Below are positions 27,701 through 32,004 of a DNA stretch of 64,000 bases, in pieces. The notes under the pieces were generated by a model. That model was given only the letters and a program-made list of their open reading frames with translations. It had not been told where the DNA came from and made no database searches. This DNA comes from JAAXVQ01 sp964604705 (lineage in GTDB: Bacteria > Oederibacteriota > JAAXVQ01). Location of the stretch: contig CAZSAP010000007.1 of the NCBI GenBank assembly GCA_964604705.1, positions 124,001-188,000 on the forward strand, read 5' to 3'. The position numbers and the translations under genes are program-made. Positions within the stretch are counted from its first letter, which is position 1. Every line of letters begins with the position of its first letter.

Positions 27701-29804
27701 CGGCGGGAACAAAGAAATAAAGTGCCAGCGGCAGGGAGACCGCCCCCAAGACCGAGAGCGGTTCAAAGGCTTCGGTGTTAAATGCACGCCCCACGACAGA
27801 CGCGGTCACTGTGGAGGGCGGCTGGTTCGCCTTGGCGCGTACGGTTTGTTGGGCCCGCGCTGTTTGCATCCAAGTCTTCAAGGACATCCACCACGCACCG
27901 GGTTGGGCGTTGCTCAACCAACGTAAAAACGGCGCGGTGGCGAGGGTGCCCTGCGGCGTCTGTAAAACCATGCCTCCCACCGGCGAGCTTATGCGTGCGC
28001 CCCACTGCAACAATGTCGCCATGGATAACTTCGGTGCCTGAGCCGCCCGCAACTCGGGTTCCAAGCGCGCCAGCGTTGCGCGATCCATCAACGCCACATG
28101 CCAACCCTTAAGCGTGAGGGCGACACTGCGTTCGCCTTCTTCATGCGCACTCCAGGAAACCCCGGGTTTACGCAGCACGGCCGAAAGTCCGTTTTTCAGT
28201 TCCACCACCAGCGTCGCGCCTTCATCCCAGGACTCCCGGCGGGACACAAGTTCCTGCCACTGGGTTGCGGCTGCATTGTTCTGCTCCGCAGTTCGAACCA
28301 CTTCCGACAACCGCTCCAAGACCTGGATGGTCTGATCCAGCAAACGTACATTCTTCGGCTGCTGCGCCCAGTCGAGGGCCGAGAGCTCTTTGTCGGTCTG
28401 AGGAAAACGGCTCGCCGGAGCTAAAATGGTTTGGTTTTTTTCCAACAACTTTTCCAAGGAGGTTTGCCGGTTGCGCAAAATGTCAAAATACGGATTGGCC
28501 ACATCGTGACGCGTGATCTTCGGAACCAGACTCACGTAGGAACAACCACTCTTTTTCAACGCGGCCAGCACGCGCTCCGAGTGATACCCTCCGGCAATCA
28601 ACACACTCACCCCGGCTGGAGCCGAGGCCATCTTCGCGCTGATTGCCTGCGCAAACACATCGCTGCGTTGATCCGCCAAACGGTAAAAGGCTTTCACCTG
28701 GATGAGGGTTTCATCCAGCTTCGCGGCTTCCGGATCCACCGACCACTCGTCTTCACCCATATGGGCTTGGATAAACGCGACAAAGCCCGCGACCGAGAAC
28801 TCTTTCGGCGCCCGGCTCCACTCGGCCAGATCGTCGGTGGACGCCGAGATGTTCAGCAGGCGTTCCATGACATCCAAACGGTGTTCCAAAAGGTCCAATC
28901 GGCGCTGTTCGGCGGTTTGATACAACGGTTCGCGCAGGGCCTGATCCAACCCCTCGAGCTCACGAAACAATTGATCCGATGAAAGTCCTGCGCCAAATGG
29001 TTCCTGCCTGTGTTGTGTGTACGTGGCTACCGCGGAAAACGTTTCCAGCGAAATCCCAGCCGCGCGCGCCCAGGCGACCAAATCCAAGGCATAGTTCAAA
29101 AGCGATCGTTTGCCTTCCCGATACGCTTGCTTGGCCTGATCCAAGCGTAGGAGCGCCGGCGAGTAAAGGGTTGGCTTAAGTCCGGTCAACCCGTCGCGCA
29201 GATCTTGAACATAACCTTGGATCTCGCTGTTGAGAAACCCCTGAACCAAATCAAGACTGCTTTGGTATTGTTCCGCGTTTTCCACGCCCAAGATACGCAA
29301 CGCGTGCGTACCATTGGCAGCCAGCATTTCCGGCCCCGTGATCTTGCCTTCCCGCAAAAGATACTCTGCGATTTCCTGCTTGGCCCACGCCAGCGGATGT
29401 TGGGCCAGGCGCGCAACGTTAATCGGTCCCGAGGCACCCTCAACAAACACGTTTTGCACGCCGTAATGTTCCGCCGCATACTCCACCAAACGCGCAATGT
29501 TGGTTTGGACTTCGTAGTTGCAATGCAAGTCCTGAATGTACAAAACCACGCGGGCATTGCCGACGTGGCTTTGTACGATCGTACCTGCGGTTTCAGGAAA
29601 GGTCACGGGTTGCTGGTTCACCCGAACCACGGTAGCTGCCGCTGCGTTCGAAGGCGTGAACGCCCACGTCAGATAGGGAAAAATAAAGGTCACACATAAT
29701 GCCAAGGCCAACCCTTTTTTCCACGGCCGGATACTTGACCGATGCCATTGACCCACAGAAAACAGCGTCCATGGCTGCGAAGAAAATAGTTTTTTAAGAA
29801 TCAT
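6783..29804 (-). CDS. Giant 7,673-residue membrane-anchored multidomain protein
   Basis: A single open frame with promoter, AAAGGAC ribosome-binding site and stop. The N-terminus has a signal anchor (31-49). Domains I can see, with rough residues: TraB/ChaN-like (80-430); HEMMH metallopeptidase-like site among membrane helices (802); degenerate metallophosphoesterase (1070-1150, GDYLGKF, MGKSEH); membrane module (1580-1700); histidine-kinase-like segment with HATPase boxes (1905-2210, KNVVTNAQRA, EDAGDGI, GTGLGL); GNAT acetyltransferase (2330-2470); paired winged helices (2805-2925); HESAH site with membrane helices (3815); SAM methyltransferase (4150-4285); second HATPase (4925-5060); duplicated membrane module (5085-5248 and 5762-5925) flanking about 3.5 repeats of 90 residues; two more SAM-binding Rossmann domains (6010, 6590); low-molecular-weight tyrosine phosphatase (from 7210, CMANQQR). 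Similar mosaics are known in Omnitrophota. Biological role unknown. Confidence 0.9.
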   Translation of the reverse strand: MILKKLFSSQPWTLFSVGQWHRSSIRPWKKGLALALCVTFIFPYLTWAFTPSNAAAATVVRVNQQPVTFPETAGTIVQSHVGNARVVLYIQDLHCNYEVQTNIARLVEYAAEHYGVQNVFVEGASGPINVARLAQHPLAWAKQEIAEYLLREGKITGPEMLAANGTHALRILGVENAEQYQSSLDLVQGFLNSEIQGYVQDLRDGLTGLKPTLYSPALLRLDQAKQAYREGKRSLLNYALDLVAWARAAGISLETFSAVATYTQHRQEPFGAGLSSDQLFRELEGLDQALREPLYQTAEQRRLDLLEHRLDVMERLLNISASTDDLAEWSRAPKEFSVAGFVAFIQAHMGEDEWSVDPEAAKLDETLIQVKAFYRLADQRSDVFAQAISAKMASAPAGVSVLIAGGYHSERVLAALKKSGCSYVSLVPKITRHDVANPYFDILRNRQTSLEKLLEKNQTILAPASRFPQTDKELSALDWAQQPKNVRLLDQTIQVLERLSEVVRTAEQNNAAATQWQELVSRRESWDEGATLVVELKNGLSAVLRKPGVSWSAHEEGERSVALTLKGWHVALMDRATLARLEPELRAAQAPKLSMATLLQWGARISSPVGGMVLQTPQGTLATAPFLRWLSNAQPGAWWMSLKTWMQTARAQQTVRAKANQPPSTVTASVVGRAFNTEAFEPLSVLGAVSLPLALYFFVPAATWPIFVVGAVYLLSLVIVPVATAHAVRRALRYTGLNWGPARVLFSQAEDIRTIQSYLENARGKISYYLFDEQTGRAGRLFVDRLALSHLNWFFRAVIWTHEMMHAKLGLRVEFVAVPMTMTLPWGIFGALLTGLSLWLDPSTVFFYASFTLYNLIGVPTLAAWMARQIGVRQNLGGHAGLQMSRWHPLSHPEVDAYLSAYAHEASRQGENSTEHMTYWRHWMRGDASSPSAVIIPCPNRAEDILLIKANQQPGDITALRQALGATPKKNLLVVLADNGSDPALLETAMRENATEKDRQALAQARAVRQARSERILADLNQVLQEERPGTRVLETQVRSTVYSLTRLTDLTAIYERRLQGLKHDHVTPMVVASEPHGHTVRLLKVVRWMRAQGMKRLVFLGDYLGKFTDAKRLAARPEEVVTGFEVVDELRQIMMDGDIQVSALMGKSEHIFLRALLGDENASRVWLSEIFEGKTVLRDLKKLAAEPITSKTSELHARDIRQAQEFERMFQQMIRAQGKMLSDVDMQNAWTQWFRFHPKLLDMAEFMVEHMRFVYFEDDWHNLYMVGGINPELDWRGLKGVGALQAMEREFRETAQRGLRLTRMMQDVWTIMERPVSEGTEAEMLRRTLKVLDVIEQERAINVRLGRELVPESMLKAMNQMLNARVISGRRATPEEMNAMFEQFFATLKKTAQPLPDVFKSSLENASRAESPFGSDHPGGLKGNELYARQAQRNELGINTIINPANFTDGVQELGQIHVTDRKGVHRYAVDTLDQASPKVEPLLAAQEANEAELTRQREQYMQTYEHRGLKPGEELSSLERVFKYKQQSVRQVLADYQDLVPVERSNGLVRTWKSVSYLVRAYMSELQRTGRAQSVLYSATGWKWPGLVGAVLESLGLGALAMWLQSIAGATVTLGGVSIVWAAPLFMGGALAAVAALEVALEFHRRQGGLRAATWQDAWGVFRARLLLWSPYWLLSGVMHAAHPGWFLGIWIAAGAAHLINDVRRIWTNVRQAATATPETALVPAGKTVADKNSVFISSEEMAMLLGMPVDGSVELPAARTLSVGSTPLLDRDTAVSMGEVVTPEERQALLEGFVETWQGPVVATVKVVENGREETIAVRSQQENADVGREWNALEKDAWLQAFARSLQDTHATVAWESLAEATENTRRELYLAALAAHPTETLRKYDQFMIHLPDLTDRSDELMHDFGNGLAGFGMLMMLDESIPGAVAARSAGEALTGLWSSRLNRILRDFRSDPKELRSTLTLRAAVLERAEDPYAQAMASRLRDALKGELKDGAKESLRQELLSVVYVQLSKAFADLEATYARLMVELTQDDMRSRLSDYELYVKLYLDSLLYKQALSLSSLFGVREPIKPLDLRLMYLTAAIKRDVVRSNKNVGDAISLSDIEVEIETPSPDFFREAHWVQGEPGRILYFLLKNVVTNAQRAVVRKAQSLPTAEQREYVQKAVVRVRFTAEGFTVEDAGDGITREMARRMFDRGVTEGMGTGLGLHSVLKLARQYGIQLTYDTEVGRGTTVRARFQPLSRAEVSEHYTKDLGTLQNYFQDALAPLTEEAALPVTQPVSEPIRTLADVERIFAQTSPEVWITPRIANAAPDRVVVTSVDELMPALERARAQGVLGNALVVAQVIETESRLNQVRQLILVDELDRLINSASQMRMGLGFLEHQGKVVLNLLVRFRGQGLVVDLERIALDPGFQNFGLGKAILKSVRQGLGTSFPGAELHVLARHPASQKMTMDLFQGEIDWEFYRNPVAKDLGTALQLLGITHPGRNERLSVEEMRGALTAAKAQDEQTHLTDAQYLWNKFNHWAARMSEDPEVYRQVQQTLRLSPMPAAFARAQDRTTFLFEQSIGLLAMKARIAEPVKAPTQVNSLLYLATGNKSLGVLGAALEGFGLTALVVWVQTSAWGAALMAGLGFSLAAPVTLILVIAVVSAAHVAVEFWRPLPGRAPPASWAEAAQSLVERWQAFAGYVLLAAVPLAVAPVWFASLAGAVIVLHVATDTLKLWPDAGWAQAWQGAWRRVESWLGSWRWSLQNPVQALHTAVPAGFAGAGLPLLGVRSPIVLMEANPDRERGLTGLSGGAFESRADYLRSQLLQDRIVDAMEALGGRATVEDIYKVVQRSRNVVATALARMDFKAINRVRIQQGKMPLYPVVHAKTKESQDLLIAGLEALGGIGTTVEIARFSGVDRREVLELMKRLDLGLINEIREAQNLFPLIWVRNASDIKPPSSRGLSTLSLFVQDLASEFTGRSGGRYVSLHQEHVLPWVLYAVNRWLPLTGDAESDLFNREDAALWLQRAGVREFERAYSASQKPGDRSAWLNTKAVNLYWRTIFPRAIQSISVGLLTLPFLDDKALDVESTYVVTQFERALQTAVLQQESETLKRLAETSLEFNPARRTALAEGAYHGLRSRAGDTQPYASLEQKDLEQLYAERPVASAEQTGARRTWPTLRETFSQLHPELVKSHLLEWQRTGQGLMPGEYLETSITPGTIKHIYYQGQQAFFSFKSLQGIGGKLDVVLLAETDPNHGLVVNAYAQHALAEGTAQPLATFKYSPSNSTFSRTAADIVRAYYHVGTLALLGRPHYARISNRGIVAFAASPDNYGPAQRVQMKVPEKQWQALGLGESDVVVHVERDANQGLIIVTDLAEDYAQGRTDRPLMVYKVGAPGEMAEQVDALSRLDVLAAKAGVWLPVVGRPLAMPFARVTVDGNEYGLVTLKWRGQSARFSFPLKDLPAEVGQHPVVLTVDRTPEEGQVIRLYAQTGEGPRVQRLLVKSESVALDEGAAAATQRTLAVQASAGKSLASWTRAEASVQALRARWAEVTSPASRRTLAPLLRGVEQLDASLREALVGWQTSATSASEETWELLLARLDELGGAVRRLELSTLNDQEVDLVQGAREHVRMYVKVVLALAHAPGTALSDAAQVRAGDLAGLAPESVRTLVRLDLILTKLRKIGTLQERLLARQSRMAISARASLAWAWVAGTLPMLAGWAYGAITGHELSLAWSNVAWLTTPGASVFLGASLLSWMSQVLGRRAGPYQPSHFLATALEDEHVAFFEVQDTVLKVQPAVKRLLTHLPVWLQNAVLYGTGVVGHESAHFSGHRTELYAYGVMQALPAAVGALLLGGALMLLGVTSSAVLVGAAVLGAFVSVGVVGRMVSTFAREDLHYVLSGVLAGPTQAPSQTEAERETEAQTPRMPAEYLVEVLDLKDIAKHPGIEILSVSTGKDYHVMSIRVPERLNPRAIPSGLEILQNEMGNIREFDLVSGMDGRLLAVFPAPSSIDQIGMFKGKDKNIPYFDLTPFYFRAPAVRAESMASQWSEFYTRMMAEQKILTHYKDARLALRAARTFAINSEKEQDPHAYIGVHALRGGKLEWYAQQGYMGRNLLSSLQAFNHVAETVLAVFPTVYSPAQTNHMAADSDYYINVFDKLGLSKGMDVLVVGPGSGTDTWLVAQKTQNTVHAAGLNPLEVANVRANANSAGFKVKAVVSNNIMDAHGKTIFPETKFDRIVWNMPNFIPEQARSSIPKELRLSDHWDLDIGGDIYRRFLAALPKMLKPDGYALIWNANIDEDTLRSIPGFWIRKVGQFTYVIQQTSGTVLPQDLGTPNGLAPLHDTARLLLQAMLKNVVLPDVPVTDELLSVMSLMAYQAESAREINAWKMLFKHPAIAEVAKTLALPVYRRFLEKQSDPKGTLDLLAAEKLDLLTQGLSQKLALNRGVIELGSYASARDFRVTEAVMVVHPEVGMFTPSVRDLLQRAQAFGYDVAGMKLFNGQFLREHPELHGVLKLDAESQLEPKAQTLAVILRQTHEDSATWDELHRYFIGEDANPRGNNMEGTIRKDAVTGEMTLPLWLNPKDETKLNARRRVADLSSQPLEAMQQVIRVFDVQPEQTTFGRLLKSAGYTPEQLAYLSENPALPAEPGSESKPLFASLSRLDPMEAAHQIAAWLPAKTLSTAAPTSARPSGTAVSQDEWMKTLQTALNQVSQSANRQYWDEHPAQTLHEFVRALSELGHSAPLRNWLTLAQNDYPAFVRAEGIMNVLLPTAQRIKKEPELWASLDFKQPDVMNLQAQLLQLEYVAPTQAGGATPASMASVNGIRSVADLEAFKNAVLALAEKIENGVPTQRSSTQVEEAIQKQLETIQSEERPTLEPENVASDAAKAPVRVEREYAGQKIITGDFSAQEETLRSELMQQLTQLGYALDQQEGLLFGFHEVYTNAWHARGRQVFEQEAGSLKALREDATRTEEEKRALIDRAMTQGKAETRVRVSWMFTPETAQMEIINNAEPTADQQERIARSYQSADEDIADMVLNLDTENVVLNDIQISGTGVGLGMARRMLRDAHGELTYRFRKGETAFRIAMNRDRTNGLASVVDRKLQATGWAQAHPFYYALYTIVGASVLEVAYSLPGLGPWLQRQLVKRGWAENVAPPSVSDLRAAMWIAAVMTVITTLTVGSGFGLLWSIPAVSFWAGISARFFSTAHEGRGEQAQAYLYRLGWLLTAAMFAPGVIYFGIAGFGLSWVVLGKTFLLGLGLNVGIHALNNTLALLGRARWLERALPGVARALSRLEIGSAAKASLVDDLIHRIAQANHNGQALQGIVLSEYPKQYGEYAVYYLIRDLKTKFNLMDEISPMTLPNRVQRIASLQGLKPQHLTVERFFVLKDTLAQAHAEGRLGELSSLAHLSDLMTAFYARLEKRGMNTEKIHLGQVTRLISSPTKLRELLQLEKMDAQLLAWNMPIVNMTSDEFGRLRDWLEGEYRAGKLGQYGSETGNGVVAFVDEISTPAHAFFDLRGINIRQMTSLLTSAKNVAELLGIDVKDPQLQDWKMPVIDLTWEHYTTLIRVMRKKHADGTLRTYGAEDGSGVIKLLEEIREGVSPLDILQNINIGQLTGLLNSPVKLAGMLKLAPNDPLLADWQMPEVDLTWDQYQAVQRILNEKYLQGDLALYGDADGQGLARLVMEISVTASPAYRALKGINLGQLTRLINSPKKVAGMLGTTESDAQLANWHLPTVKVNWTEYIGKYLTSGQRAQIQSGELGEWGKGQSTRLASVVDRKLQATGWAQAHPFYYALYTIVGASVLEVAYSLPGLGPWLQRQLVKRGWAENVAPPSVSDLRAAMWIAAVMTVITTLTVGSGFGLLWSIPAVSFWAGISARFFSTAHEGRGEQAQAYLYRLGWLLTAAMFAPGVIYFGIAGFGLSWVVLGKTFLLGLGLNAGIHALNNTLALLGRAGWMQRVLPGVARILLRLEVGSVNPTEENAEKETGLEKAETEGTPLSLPAEFSNWLKTLFPTQKTIVFADLGAGPKAEFGRNLRQRLGQAGFEVERGISVDHSMIERHVPSDLQVWNADLTRPEDLEAVGLRSEDVDLVTLNNIINNDLVAPALKLLAPGGVLMITHAATDVSDHPDFVANTRKQLETLLAGNPAYQILEVARPKDYPTSNVENKTSYASAETMLVVKKAGERSLSAATDTNHVPAKLVHALSKMMEAQPIFRRLDTFTRGVQEYSHQAVADLFFSEDPLVRGLTALVLAERLQAVPASAEATWVAQRIRMQLQHEPQWAAAQMQTTALLRLGVDLPKIIPAQRAWEPNQTPALQAVLQELVNMIKRDGYAANLERLVSLNNSFARNTWMTGSDIDELAIYYQNIPTEKIWEYQAWLSTQLMHLGTGVTQPELLFRRGTGTEALRAQNDPTQPGYVELYSPVLGWQLSHAPRAGYMEEVGKAAVREKLFQAWQTHTLSETEQFLIQRIHGFEATDMMVRQQDLALPQGVSEELKALEDKGFLKMSTSEAGRLQITPLWISAKPIPVSLHALQTAPAPAAQTSAASESAAQASAALTLEQAQKVLADFLGKENVLREDLEYSYTMAQELSKHPVQRALVVGMGLMNLPVLLALTGKDVVMVDADPNVFVQIRWMLKGLQADLQKKGPAPELKLKLIGGEIGTLDLKANGLEEHGFDAVTLVDLIGGIPNGKPRLWLEKARTLLRSEGLIVVDEHAGRETITEHFKRVFPNARPLAEGKPFRGAYEGVNSQNRIYAVSNAEVPTEVEALPDAQSSLLPADPRPVQAKLLHPGYVRYAQALYHVVKKTALPKGGIHVAGAFGADLARLMLSTNATEAVAMDHGYGLLKDEVVTKLNDPAYLQNRFRQDLDKDYGTKFTLGFAFWDALATQEAITGALAFELNAMGATKVKASRNAFGSVVLEFDWKHPEEPAAQHRTVTLMYGDITKPTEWPKEFDTLLAQHPIATYSHNAGMTLPTKYDNRAGNTNYMQELYKHLGQNGLMLTDDYAVYGQDTHRVAQDYSADLDRLGMQRLEVENFKAIRDEIHAIKLTKLGPANVGAEITVQSNYGWHQRIRQRTEASVDKFAPAAYDLVGMKLDLTKLSTETRQALLPAHWEAWVLGQTKKQPLGLEKLTVRTEPAPWWHVKSYTEPIYYDASAHALVFRGPWTRLSARQRVAGVRHALEQYQQARNAAWGDELPGDFQARRQHLAAVREKIQRGEPVTVAFVCMANQQRSFLGHILTEALAKKYGKPVTVISGGTGLVNLSELDEIDRAKMADIRPSKSLSDAAREMLPPEAHPAIEAFRSLYAVPELSEKADIIITATPMIENMLMENYQVDRLGSSYAAHAGKLVSLGLLSEKLYGLFGREVPDLEYWTVFDEHERVSQDPNVERQSAKNMIAEFLPAIEEGLFGNPTHLDTPSETPGSNQGTRGKREFNRSLLFKPTQWLQRIPFLWRGWMLLQTALVALRAPRLATSTVGTQDAKFEVQRLAVFSYSELEAELVNALKHPELVQVQPLSLKANGVWNYLKGMVVGHAVVDANGRMTFYVPTFVLATLANPDRLTAQGLDRYTWGRSLFQHMVHYQGTRLAAAERIAFVAGRRNVEPLTQEALRALNASVQGHARVWNRMQVIGQSGDQTVVVPLGLNRRTLLRYIDLWQNDREFRLDDKLKQLLPQRRQGIMDSV
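12030..12520. repeat. 491-bp direct repeat inside giant gene, copy 2 (protein order)
   Basis: Nearly identical to 14061-14551 (a handful of substitutions, mostly near 12345-12430). It encodes a multi-pass membrane module of about 163 residues (DRKLQATGWAQAHPFYYALY to the GLGLNAGIHALNN region). The high DNA identity, including third positions, indicates recent duplication or gene conversion. Confidence 0.9.
12593..13570 (-). repeat. About 3.5 tandem 90-residue repeats encoded within giant gene
   Basis: Each unit begins with an I(N/H)LxQ(L/V/M)TxL(I/L)xSPxK segment, then DxxLxxWxMPxVDLTW, a charged helix, YGxxDGxGV and SPxxxLxx. Units begin near residues 5415, 5505, 5594 and 5686; the last is truncated. 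They lie exactly between the two copies of the duplicated membrane module. The protein repeats are diverged, unlike the flanking DNA repeats. Confidence 0.75.
14061..14551. repeat. 491-bp direct repeat inside giant gene, copy 1 (protein order)
   Basis: Partner of 12030-12520 with a constant offset of 2,031 bp. Beyond both ends the two flanks share only weaker similarity (cgacccaa(c/t)a(a/g)ggccag...), so an older, longer duplication may have been partly homogenised. Confidence 0.9.
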
Positions 29805-29853
29805 CCGAAAGTCCTTTGAGTGGATTTTATATAATTAAGTATTAATGCCTAAA

Positions 29854-29882
29854 ATTATACCAGATGCTGTCTAGCGACTCAA
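29854..29882 (-). promoter_or_regulatory. Promoter of giant gene
   Basis: On the minus strand TTGAGT (29877-29882), a 17-nt spacer and TATAAT (29854-29859) preceded by TGG (extended -10). The predicted start is near 29847, giving a leader of about 43 nt before the ATG at 29804. Confidence 0.65.
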
Positions 29883-30223
29883 ATCACGATTATGTTTTTT
29901 TGTTTATTTTAAATTGTTTTATTGGTTGCGTTTCATTTCGATACGTTTTTTGTTATTTTTTTATTTGTTTTTATCTGTTTGGATACAAAAAAAATCAATA
30001 CCTGGTGGTTAGAGCAATAACATCAACTACAGATTGTGGAAAACTATGGGGAGAAAAATTAATTGTAAAAATCAAATAAAACGCTCACTTGTCTTCGAAT
30101 CCTGAAGTGTAATTTTTAAATTTTGGAGAAAGGGAAAAATGAGCAATAGACCGCAATTGAAATTTTTTCAATTTCCTGTTTTCAATTGTTCAATTGCTCT
30201 GATTTTTCGTAAAGCGAAAAATA
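29883..30223. other. AT-rich intergenic region
   Basis: About 340 bp, very AT-rich with T- and A-runs, between the giant gene's promoter and tRNA-Ser. It includes nested AATTGAA/TTCAATT inverted repeats (30156-30195) and an AT-rich hairpin ATTTTTCG/CGAAAAAT (30202-30222) that may terminate the tRNA transcript. A 71-codon frame at 29864-30079 has hydrophobic, low-complexity content and no ribosome-binding site, so I do not call it a gene. Confidence 0.5.
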
Positions 30224-30315
30224 TGGCGGAGAGGCAGGGATTTGAACCCCGGGTACTCTTGCGAGTACAACAGATTTCGAGTCTGCCGCCTTAAACCGGA
30301 CTCGGCCACCTCTCC
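30224..30315 (-). tRNA. tRNA-Ser (CGA anticodon)
   Basis: Full cloverleaf with acceptor GGAGAGG/CCTCTCC, a long variable arm (class II tRNA), anticodon loop CTCGAAA giving CGA (reads UCG), TTCAAAT T-loop and encoded CCA end. Confidence 0.95.
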
Positions 30316-30423
30316 GTGTAGGGGAAACTACATTGATAAATTTTAGAATCATGTACGTGCGTAACGAAACGCCTGCGTATAAAAATCGCGAAAACCAGAT
30401 GCCTGACTTTCGCGAGGAAAAAC

Positions 30424-30500
30424 TGGTGGAGCAGAACGGGATCGAACCGTCGACCTCCGCGATGCGAACGCGGCGCTCTCCCAAACTGAGCTACTGCCCC
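30424..30500 (-). tRNA. tRNA-Ala (CGC anticodon)
   Basis: Acceptor GGGGCAG/CTGCTCC with one G-U, anticodon loop TTCGCAT giving CGC (reads GCG), TTCGATC T-loop and encoded CCA. It lies upstream of tRNA-Ser (CGA) and is probably cotranscribed with it. Confidence 0.93.
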
Positions 30501-30521
30501 AAGCTGCTTTGACAAGGCCTT

Positions 30522-30550
30522 ATTCTATGCAAGCGACCTTCTGCTGGCAA
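30522..30550 (-). promoter_or_regulatory. Promoter of tRNA-Ala/tRNA-Ser unit
   Basis: On the minus strand TTGCCA (30545-30550), a 17-nt spacer and TAGAAT (30522-30527), placing the start about 15 nt before the mature tRNA-Ala end. Confidence 0.6.
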
Positions 30551-30610
30551 GTACTTCTTAAACTTTTTTCAAGGCTCTCACATGATGCTTTATAAGATCA
30601 GGCTTTTACC

Positions 30611-31084
30611 CTAGAAATAATATCGTCCGCCAAGCGCCCCGTGCAAGTTCACTCCCGGACTGTTGGTAAGCGTGACCGTCGGTGCCAATTCTACAAACAC
30701 GGCAAACTTGGAGCGGTGAAAAAAATATTCAGCTCCGGTCAATCCGCGTACGCCCGTCTCTACCCGGCTGGTACTGCTTTGTGCCCAAAAAGCACCGCCG
30801 CCAAAATAAAATAAAAGCGCGCCTTCTGGAACACGCACCATTTCATCGGTCCATACCAAGTCCGCATGCGTCGAAATCCCTGGAAACACACTGTACCCGG
30901 AAGCCAACCCCGCGGCCACATCAAAGGCCATGTATTTATTGATGTACGATTTAAGCGTAAATCCTGTTGTATCACCCATGATCACGCCAATACCCATCAA
31001 GTGATCTTCTTGCCCAGCCTGAGCGGCCAAAGGCAAAACACTTAACATTACAACCAAAAACAGTCCGATCCATTTGCGTTGCAT
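30611..31084 (-). CDS. Small outer-membrane beta-barrel-like protein
   Basis: 157 residues from the ATG at 31084, preceded by AAGGAGAG. A longer in-frame reading would extend back through a tRNA gene and is rejected. A clear signal peptide (IGLFLVVMLSVLPLAAQA) is followed by short alternating hydrophobic/polar strands and a terminal aromatic residue (GGRYYF), typical of small 8-strand outer-membrane barrels. No enzymatic motif is seen. It lies between tRNA-Ser (GGA) and tRNA-Ala on the same strand. Family not identified beyond a barrel-like fold. Confidence 0.75.
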   Translation of the reverse strand: MQRKWIGLFLVVMLSVLPLAAQAGQEDHLMGIGVIMGDTTGFTLKSYINKYMAFDVAAGLASGYSVFPGISTHADLVWTDEMVRVPEGALLFYFGGGAFWAQSSTSRVETGVRGLTGAEYFFHRSKFAVFVELAPTVTLTNSPGVNLHGALGGRYYF

Positions 31085-31162
31085 AGGGAGCTCTCCTTTG
31101 TACGCAATAAACGTTAAATAAAAGCGGGGGTTCGAATCCCCTATTTTACTTTTCAAAAAAAA

Positions 31163-31254
31163 TGGCGGAGAGAGGGGGATTCGAACCCCCGAGACGCTTT
31201 TGGCGCCTACACACTTTCCAGGCGTGCTCCTTAAACCAACTCGGACATCTCTCC
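31163..31254 (-). tRNA. tRNA-Ser (GGA anticodon)
   Basis: Acceptor GGAGAGA/TCTCTCC, long variable arm, anticodon loop CTGGAAA giving GGA (reads UCC/UCU), TTCGAAT T-loop, encoded CCA. It begins 10 nt after the tadA stop codon. Confidence 0.95.
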
Positions 31255-31264
31255 GTAGGCTCAA

Positions 31265-31774
31265 CTATTTCTGTGGTTTCTTGCGCGCGCGCAACGATTT
31301 AAAAAACGACTGCAATAACGCACGACTTTCTTCAGCCAAAACTCCAGATTCTATCTCTGGATGATGATTCAATTTGGGGTGACCGGCTACGGTCAACAAA
31401 GTGCCACAAGCACCGGCCTTGGGATCCGAGGCGGCGTATACAATGCGTCGCACACGAGACCAAACACTGGCCCCAGCGCACATCGCGCACGGTTCCAGGG
31501 TCACAATCAGATCGCATCCGTCCAACCGCCAGGAGTTTAGACACCGCGCGGCTTGACGCAGGGCTAACATCTCGGCATGCTGGGTTGCGTCGTTTCGCGT
31601 TTCCACGCGGTTGTGCCCGCGTCCCACAATACGTCCTTCGCACACCACCACGGCTCCCACAGGAACTTCACCCAGCGCGGCCGCTTTTTGGGCCAAACGC
31701 AAGGCGGCTCGCATGAAATACTCATCGCGAGCCGTCGAGAGTTGAAGCCGAGTGTGGAAACAATTTGAATTCAT
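31265..31774 (-). CDS. tadA: tRNA-specific adenosine deaminase
   Basis: 169 residues from the ATG at 31774. An upstream in-frame ATG lies inside a terminator-like hairpin of tRNA-Arg and is less likely. Zinc-deaminase motifs are intact: HAE (TQHAEMLALRQA) and PCAMC (TLEPCAMCAGASVWSR). TadA converts A34 to inosine in the ACG anticodon of tRNA-Arg, allowing one tRNA to read CGU, CGC and CGA. A tRNA-Arg (ACG) gene, the expected substrate, lies immediately upstream on the same strand and tRNA-Ser (GGA) immediately downstream. The spacing suggests cotranscription with both tRNAs. Confidence 0.95.
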   Translation of the reverse strand: MNSNCFHTRLQLSTARDEYFMRAALRLAQKAAALGEVPVGAVVVCEGRIVGRGHNRVETRNDATQHAEMLALRQAARCLNSWRLDGCDLIVTLEPCAMCAGASVWSRVRRIVYAASDPKAGACGTLLTVAGHPKLNHHPEIESGVLAEESRALLQSFFKSLRARKKPQK

Positions 31775-31826
31775 AGGACCACGGATTCGGCGTGGAATAG
31801 TCGTGCACGTACTGTCGTACAACGTA

Positions 31827-31848
31827 TAAAACACAGCCATTTGGCTGT
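31827..31848 (-). terminator. Hairpin after tRNA-Arg
   Basis: On the minus strand ACAGCC-aaat-GGCTGT followed by GTTTTA. The T-run is short, so some read-through into tadA is likely. Confidence 0.4.
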
Positions 31849-31859
31849 TTTTCGAAAAC

Positions 31860-31936
<77 letters not shown>

Positions 31937-31946
31937 GAGGGTATGG

Positions 31947-31975
31947 ATTATACCCGGGGACCCCTTTCATGACAA
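31947..31975 (-). promoter_or_regulatory. Promoter of tRNA-Arg (and possibly tadA)
   Basis: On the minus strand TTGTCA (31970-31975), a 17-nt spacer and TATAAT (31947-31952), 11 nt before the mature 5' end. Confidence 0.7.
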
Positions 31976-32004
31976 GACAAAAATGTGCCTTGACGCAAGA
32001 AAAC

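Noticed and set aside
6783..29804. Giant gene as a fusion caused by assembly error
   Set aside because: One frame is uninterrupted over 23 kb with consistent composition, one promoter and one terminus, and such genes are known in Omnitrophota.
29864..30079. 71-codon plus-strand frame in AT-rich DNA
   Set aside because: No ribosome-binding site, low-complexity hydrophobic translation, and it overlaps the giant gene's promoter.
30139..30300. Short plus-strand frame with a GGAGAAAGGG-like site
   Set aside because: It runs into the opposite-strand tRNA-Ser gene and has no recognisable protein features.
31085..31264. 60-residue N-terminal extension of the small outer-membrane protein
   Set aside because: It translates through tRNA-Ser (GGA); the ATG at 31084 has a good ribosome-binding site and begins a signal peptide.
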